8,347 nt of DNA from Clostridiales bacterium. GTDB taxonomy: Bacteria; Bacillota; Clostridia; Oscillospirales; Oscillospiraceae. Location: positions 1 through 8,347 of the forward strand of contig JAJQFX010000223.1 of the NCBI GenBank assembly GCA_021200895.1. The letters are read 5' to 3'. Made by a program: the position numbers and the translations under genes. Positions 6,168-8,347 of the stretch are shown here, one piece after another (position 1 is the stretch's first letter; each line of letters begins with the position of its first letter). Below the pieces are notes generated by a model. It had not been told where the DNA came from and did no database searches. It saw only the letters and a list, made by a program, of their open reading frames with translations.

Positions 6168-6851
6168 ATGAATCCGTATGTGGAACGAATTTACAACGGT
6201 ATCGTGAAGGAAAATCCGGTATTCATTATGATGCTGGGTATGTGTCCGGCCCTGGCCGTGACTACCTCCGCTACCAACGGCTTTGGCATGGGCATCAGCA
6301 CTACGGTGGTGCTGATTATGTCCAACCTGATTATCTCCCTGCTGCGGAAGGTCATCCCTGACCAGGTGCGTCTGCCGGCCTACATCGTCATTGTCGCCTC
6401 CCTGGTGACGGTGGTGCAGCTGCTGATTCAGGCGTACATTCCGGTGCTGTACTCCGCCCTGGGCATTTACATCCCACTCATCGTGGTGAACTGCATCATC
6501 CTGGGCCGGGCTGAGGCTTACGCCGCCAAGAATCCCCCGCTGCTGTCCGTCATGGACGGCGTGGGCATGGGCCTGGGCTTCACCGTGGGCCTGACCATCC
6601 TGGGCCTCCTGCGGGAGCTGTTTGGGGCCGGTACCGCCTTCGGCATCCAAATCATGCCCGACGCCTATCAGCCCATCGCCGTGCTGACCCAGGCCCCCGG
6701 CGCCTTCCTGGTGCTGGCCCTGATCATCGCCGTGATGAACGCCTTCAGCATTAAGACCGCCGCCAATGACAAGGTGGAGGGCTGCGACGGCTGCTGCGCC
6801 ACCTGCCAGCAGAAGTGCGCTGATGAGAAGAAGGAGGGTGAGACCGTATGA
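6168..6851 (+). CDS. rnfE: Rnf complex subunit E
   Basis: Integral membrane subunit of Rnf, paralogous to RnfA, with which it forms a pseudo-symmetric pair. The 227 residues show about six membrane helices and the family signatures ENPVFIMMLGMCPALAVTTSA and VVNCIILGRAEA. C26 and C109 match the cysteines that, in related Nqr/Rnf structures, help hold an iron-sulfur centre inside the membrane between the two paralogues. AGGAGG at 6151-6156 directly after the rnfDG stop gives the start, with a longish 11-base spacer. The last 30 or so residues form a hydrophilic tail rich in cysteine (C206, C209, C210, C213, C217) and charged residues, which should be cytoplasmic and could bind a metal; see findings. 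The stop overlaps the rnfA start (ATGA). Confidence 0.96.
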   Translation: MNPYVERIYNGIVKENPVFIMMLGMCPALAVTTSATNGFGMGISTTVVLIMSNLIISLLRKVIPDQVRLPAYIVIVASLVTVVQLLIQAYIPVLYSALGIYIPLIVVNCIILGRAEAYAAKNPPLLSVMDGVGMGLGFTVGLTILGLLRELFGAGTAFGIQIMPDAYQPIAVLTQAPGAFLVLALIIAVMNAFSIKTAANDKVEGCDGCCATCQQKCADEKKEGETV

Positions 6852-7423
6852 CGCTGATTATGATTATCGTGACCTCCGCCCTGATTAACAACGTGGTGCT
6901 GAACCAGTTCCTGGGTCTCTGCTCCTTCCTGGGCGTGTCCAAGCAAATCAAGACCTCCGCCAGCCTGGGCGCGGCAGTCATCTTCGTTATGACCATCGCC
7001 TCCGCCGTGGCGAACCTGCTGTACACCTTCGTGCTGGAACCGCTGGGCCTGGAGTATCTGCAAACCATCGTCTTCATCCTGGTCATCGCCGCCCTGGTGC
7101 AGGTGGTGGAGATGTTCCTGAAGAAGTCCATGCCCGCCCTGCACAGCGCCCTGGGCATTTACCTGCCGCTGATTACCACCAACTGCGCCGTGCTGGGCGT
7201 GGCCCTGAACAACGTCACCGACGGCTACGGCTTTGTGGAGAGCGTTATCTGCGGCTTCGGCACCGCCGTGGGCTTCACCCTGGCTATCGTGCTGCTGGCT
7301 GGCATCCGTGAGCGGCTGGAGAGCAATGACAATGTCCCCAAGGCCTTCCAGGGCGCGCCCCTGGTGCTGCTGAGCGCTGCGCTGATGGCTATCGCCTTCT
7401 GCGGCTTCGGCGGCCTGGCGTGA
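6848..7423 (+). CDS. rnfA: Rnf complex subunit A
   Basis: Integral membrane subunit of Rnf, 191 residues, the normal length, with about six hydrophobic helices. Signatures are INNVVLNQFLGLCSFLGVSK near the N-terminus and TTNCAVLGVALNN in the second half. C25 and C113 are the cysteines expected to pair with C26 and C109 of RnfE around the membrane iron-sulfur centre. The ATG overlaps the rnfE stop by four bases (ATGA), and AAGGAGG at 6831-6837 lies inside the end of rnfE ten bases before the start, so the two are translationally coupled, which would help make equal amounts of the paired subunits. Nothing is missing or unusual. Confidence 0.97.
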   Translation: MTLIMIIVTSALINNVVLNQFLGLCSFLGVSKQIKTSASLGAAVIFVMTIASAVANLLYTFVLEPLGLEYLQTIVFILVIAALVQVVEMFLKKSMPALHSALGIYLPLITTNCAVLGVALNNVTDGYGFVESVICGFGTAVGFTLAIVLLAGIRERLESNDNVPKAFQGAPLVLLSAALMAIAFCGFGGLA

Positions 7424-7441
7424 GAAAAGGAGGAACAGAGT

Positions 7442-8236
7442 ATGACTATGATTCTCAGCAGCGTTCTGGTCCTCGCCATCGTCGGCCTGTTGGTGGGCCT
7501 GATGCTGGTCTTCGTGGGCAACAAGTTCAAGGTGGAAGTGGACGAGCGGGAAGCCGCCGTCCGGGACTGCCTCCCCGGCAACAACTGCGGCGGCTGCGGC
7601 TACGCAGGCTGCGACGCGGTGGCGGCCGCCATCGTCAAGGGGGAAGCCCCTGTGACGGCCTGCCCCGTAGGCGGCCAGGCCGTGGCGGATAAAATCTCCG
7701 CCATCATGGGCGTCACCGCTGGAGACGGCGCGGACAAGAAGGTGGCCTTCGTCAAGTGCGCCGGCACCTGTGACAAGGCTAAGAACAACTGCAACTATGT
7801 GGGCATCCAGACCTGCGAGGCGGCGGCCATCATCCCCGGCAAGGGGAGCAAGGCCTGCCAGCAGGGCTGCCTGGGCTTCGGCAGCTGCGTGGCCGCCTGC
7901 CAGTTTGACGCCATCCATGTGGTGAACGGCGTGGCCGTGGTGGACCGCTCCAAGTGCGTGGCCTGCGGCAGCTGCGTCAAGGCCTGCCCCCAGAAGCTGA
8001 TTGAGCTGGTGCCCGACAAGAGCACCTACGCCGTCCAGTGCAGCAACCAGGAGAAGGCTAAGACCGTCAAGGCCCAGTGCGACGTGGGCTGCCTGGGCTG
8101 CGGCCTGTGCGTCCGTCAGTGCGAGGAGGGGGCCATCGCCCTCCAGGGCAACGTGGCGAAAATCGACTACGAGAAGTGCGTGGGCTGCGGCAAGTGCGCC
8201 GCCAAGTGCCCGGCAAAAATCATTCGCATGAGATAA
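7442..8236 (+). CDS. rnfB: Rnf complex subunit B (polyferredoxin)
   Basis: The ferredoxin-facing subunit of Rnf, which takes electrons from reduced ferredoxin on the cytoplasmic side. Of 264 residues, about 4-25 form an N-terminal membrane anchor. Next is the RnfB-type 4Fe-4S domain (C49, C52, C57, C74 in NNCGGCGYAGC...ACP). A cysteine-rich segment with C106, C110, C117, C125 and C139 leads into CLGFGSCVAAC (C143, C149, C153). Three regular ferredoxin motifs follow: C172-C175-C178-C182, C217-C220-C223-C227 and C246-C249-C252-C256. That pattern suggests about five or more [4Fe-4S] clusters, as in clostridial RnfB. The chain ends soon after the last motif with no long tail. AGGAGG at 7428-7433, eight bases before ATG, fixes the start. 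It is the last rnf gene here. Confidence 0.97.
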   Translation: MTMILSSVLVLAIVGLLVGLMLVFVGNKFKVEVDEREAAVRDCLPGNNCGGCGYAGCDAVAAAIVKGEAPVTACPVGGQAVADKISAIMGVTAGDGADKKVAFVKCAGTCDKAKNNCNYVGIQTCEAAAIIPGKGSKACQQGCLGFGSCVAACQFDAIHVVNGVAVVDRSKCVACGSCVKACPQKLIELVPDKSTYAVQCSNQEKAKTVKAQCDVGCLGCGLCVRQCEEGAIALQGNVAKIDYEKCVGCGKCAAKCPAKIIRMR

Positions 8237-8253
8237 TCCCGCCTGAACAGACA

Positions 8254-8273
8254 GGGGCGGGGGGGTGGTTGGG
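8254..8273 (+). other. G-rich tract able to form a G-quadruplex
   Basis: Eighteen bases past the rnfB stop, GGGG, C, seven G, TGGTT and GGG follow each other. This fits four runs of three G with short loops, the usual pattern for a G-quadruplex on the + strand, and so also in the rnf transcript. The same Gs can instead pair with CCCGCC at 8238-8243 (GGCGGG at 8256-8261), so two structures compete. Neither has been shown; the pattern alone is seen. Confidence 0.4.
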
Positions 8274-8295
8274 CACAGCAGCGGCCCGGATTTTT
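8269..8295 (+). terminator. Weak terminator candidate after rnfB
   Basis: TTGGGC (8269-8274) can pair with GCCCGG (8284-8289), four G-C pairs plus two G-U pairs, around a nine-base loop, followed by A and five T (8291-8295). The position, 32 bases after the rnfB stop, suits the end of the rnf unit. The stem is short and the loop large, so it would be a weak signal, perhaps helped by the G-rich structure just upstream. The remaining bases to the window end hold no gene I can support. Confidence 0.35.
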
Positions 8296-8328
8296 GGACG
8301 CGGAACACAGGCGGCCCGACAAAAGCCC

Positions 8329-8343
8329 GGTGTCATATACACC
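8329..8343. repeat. Short inverted repeat at the window edge
   Basis: GGTGT-CATAT-ACACC has five-base arms around an AT-rich centre. It could be part of a control site for a gene beyond the window, but it is short and the context is cut off. Confidence 0.2.
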
Positions 8344-8347
8344 ACGA

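Noticed and set aside
6168..7423. rnfE and rnfA as a recent gene duplication
   Set aside because: They share short motifs, but this is the ancient paralogy of these two subunits present in every Rnf and Nqr complex.
6668..8308. Long - strand open frame opposite rnfA and rnfB
   Set aside because: It crosses three well-defined + strand genes and has low-complexity Ala/His/Gln composition; a shadow of biased codon use.

Overview
The window reads as one strand of a GC-rich, Gram-positive anaerobe, most likely a clostridial gut-type bacterium of the Oscillospiraceae kind (an inference, not a database match). The reasons are strong AGGAGG-type ribosome sites before nearly every gene, heavy use of C or G at third codon positions, and the gene order rnfC-D-G-E-A-B, which is typical of Clostridia. 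All convincing genes lie on the + strand, and the only gaps are short (about 113, 83 and 111 bases).

Layout. Positions 1-36 are the last codons of an upstream gene. Positions 56-991 hold a minimal Tat protein export system: tatA, then tatC, which is broken into two overlapping frames by one missing C in a C-run near 427-431. A compact hairpin with a T-rich tail at 1028-1051 probably ends this unit, next to a palindrome and weak promoter-like hexamers. Positions 1105-3150 encode a large Tat-exported flavoprotein with an FMN-binding domain (covalent-FMN motif SGATVT) followed by a fumarate-reductase-like FAD domain. Positions 3234-8236 carry a full six-subunit set for the Rnf ion-pumping ferredoxin:NAD oxidoreductase: rnfC, an rnfD-rnfG fusion, rnfE, rnfA and rnfB. 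The genes are closely spaced, with one ATGA overlap, and each has its own ribosome site. Downstream of rnfB lie a G-rich tract and a weak terminator-like hairpin.

How it may work together. Rnf couples ferredoxin oxidation to NAD reduction and ion transport. Its RnfD and RnfG parts carry covalent FMN, with the RnfG domain facing outward. The flavoprotein just upstream carries a twin-arginine signal, so it should be folded with its flavins inside the cell and exported by Tat, whose genes lie directly upstream. It has a related FMN domain and an active site that differs from true fumarate reductase. The reading I favour is an anaerobic respiration module: an exported flavinylated reductase for an unknown organic acceptor, its exporter, and a membrane complex that could feed or share electrons with it. 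Co-location is seen; the electron path and the substrate are inferred.

The most notable points are the split tatC with an in-place restart signal, the single-chain RnfD-RnfG fusion, the reductase with a substituted substrate-binding arginine, and a cysteine-rich tail on RnfE.
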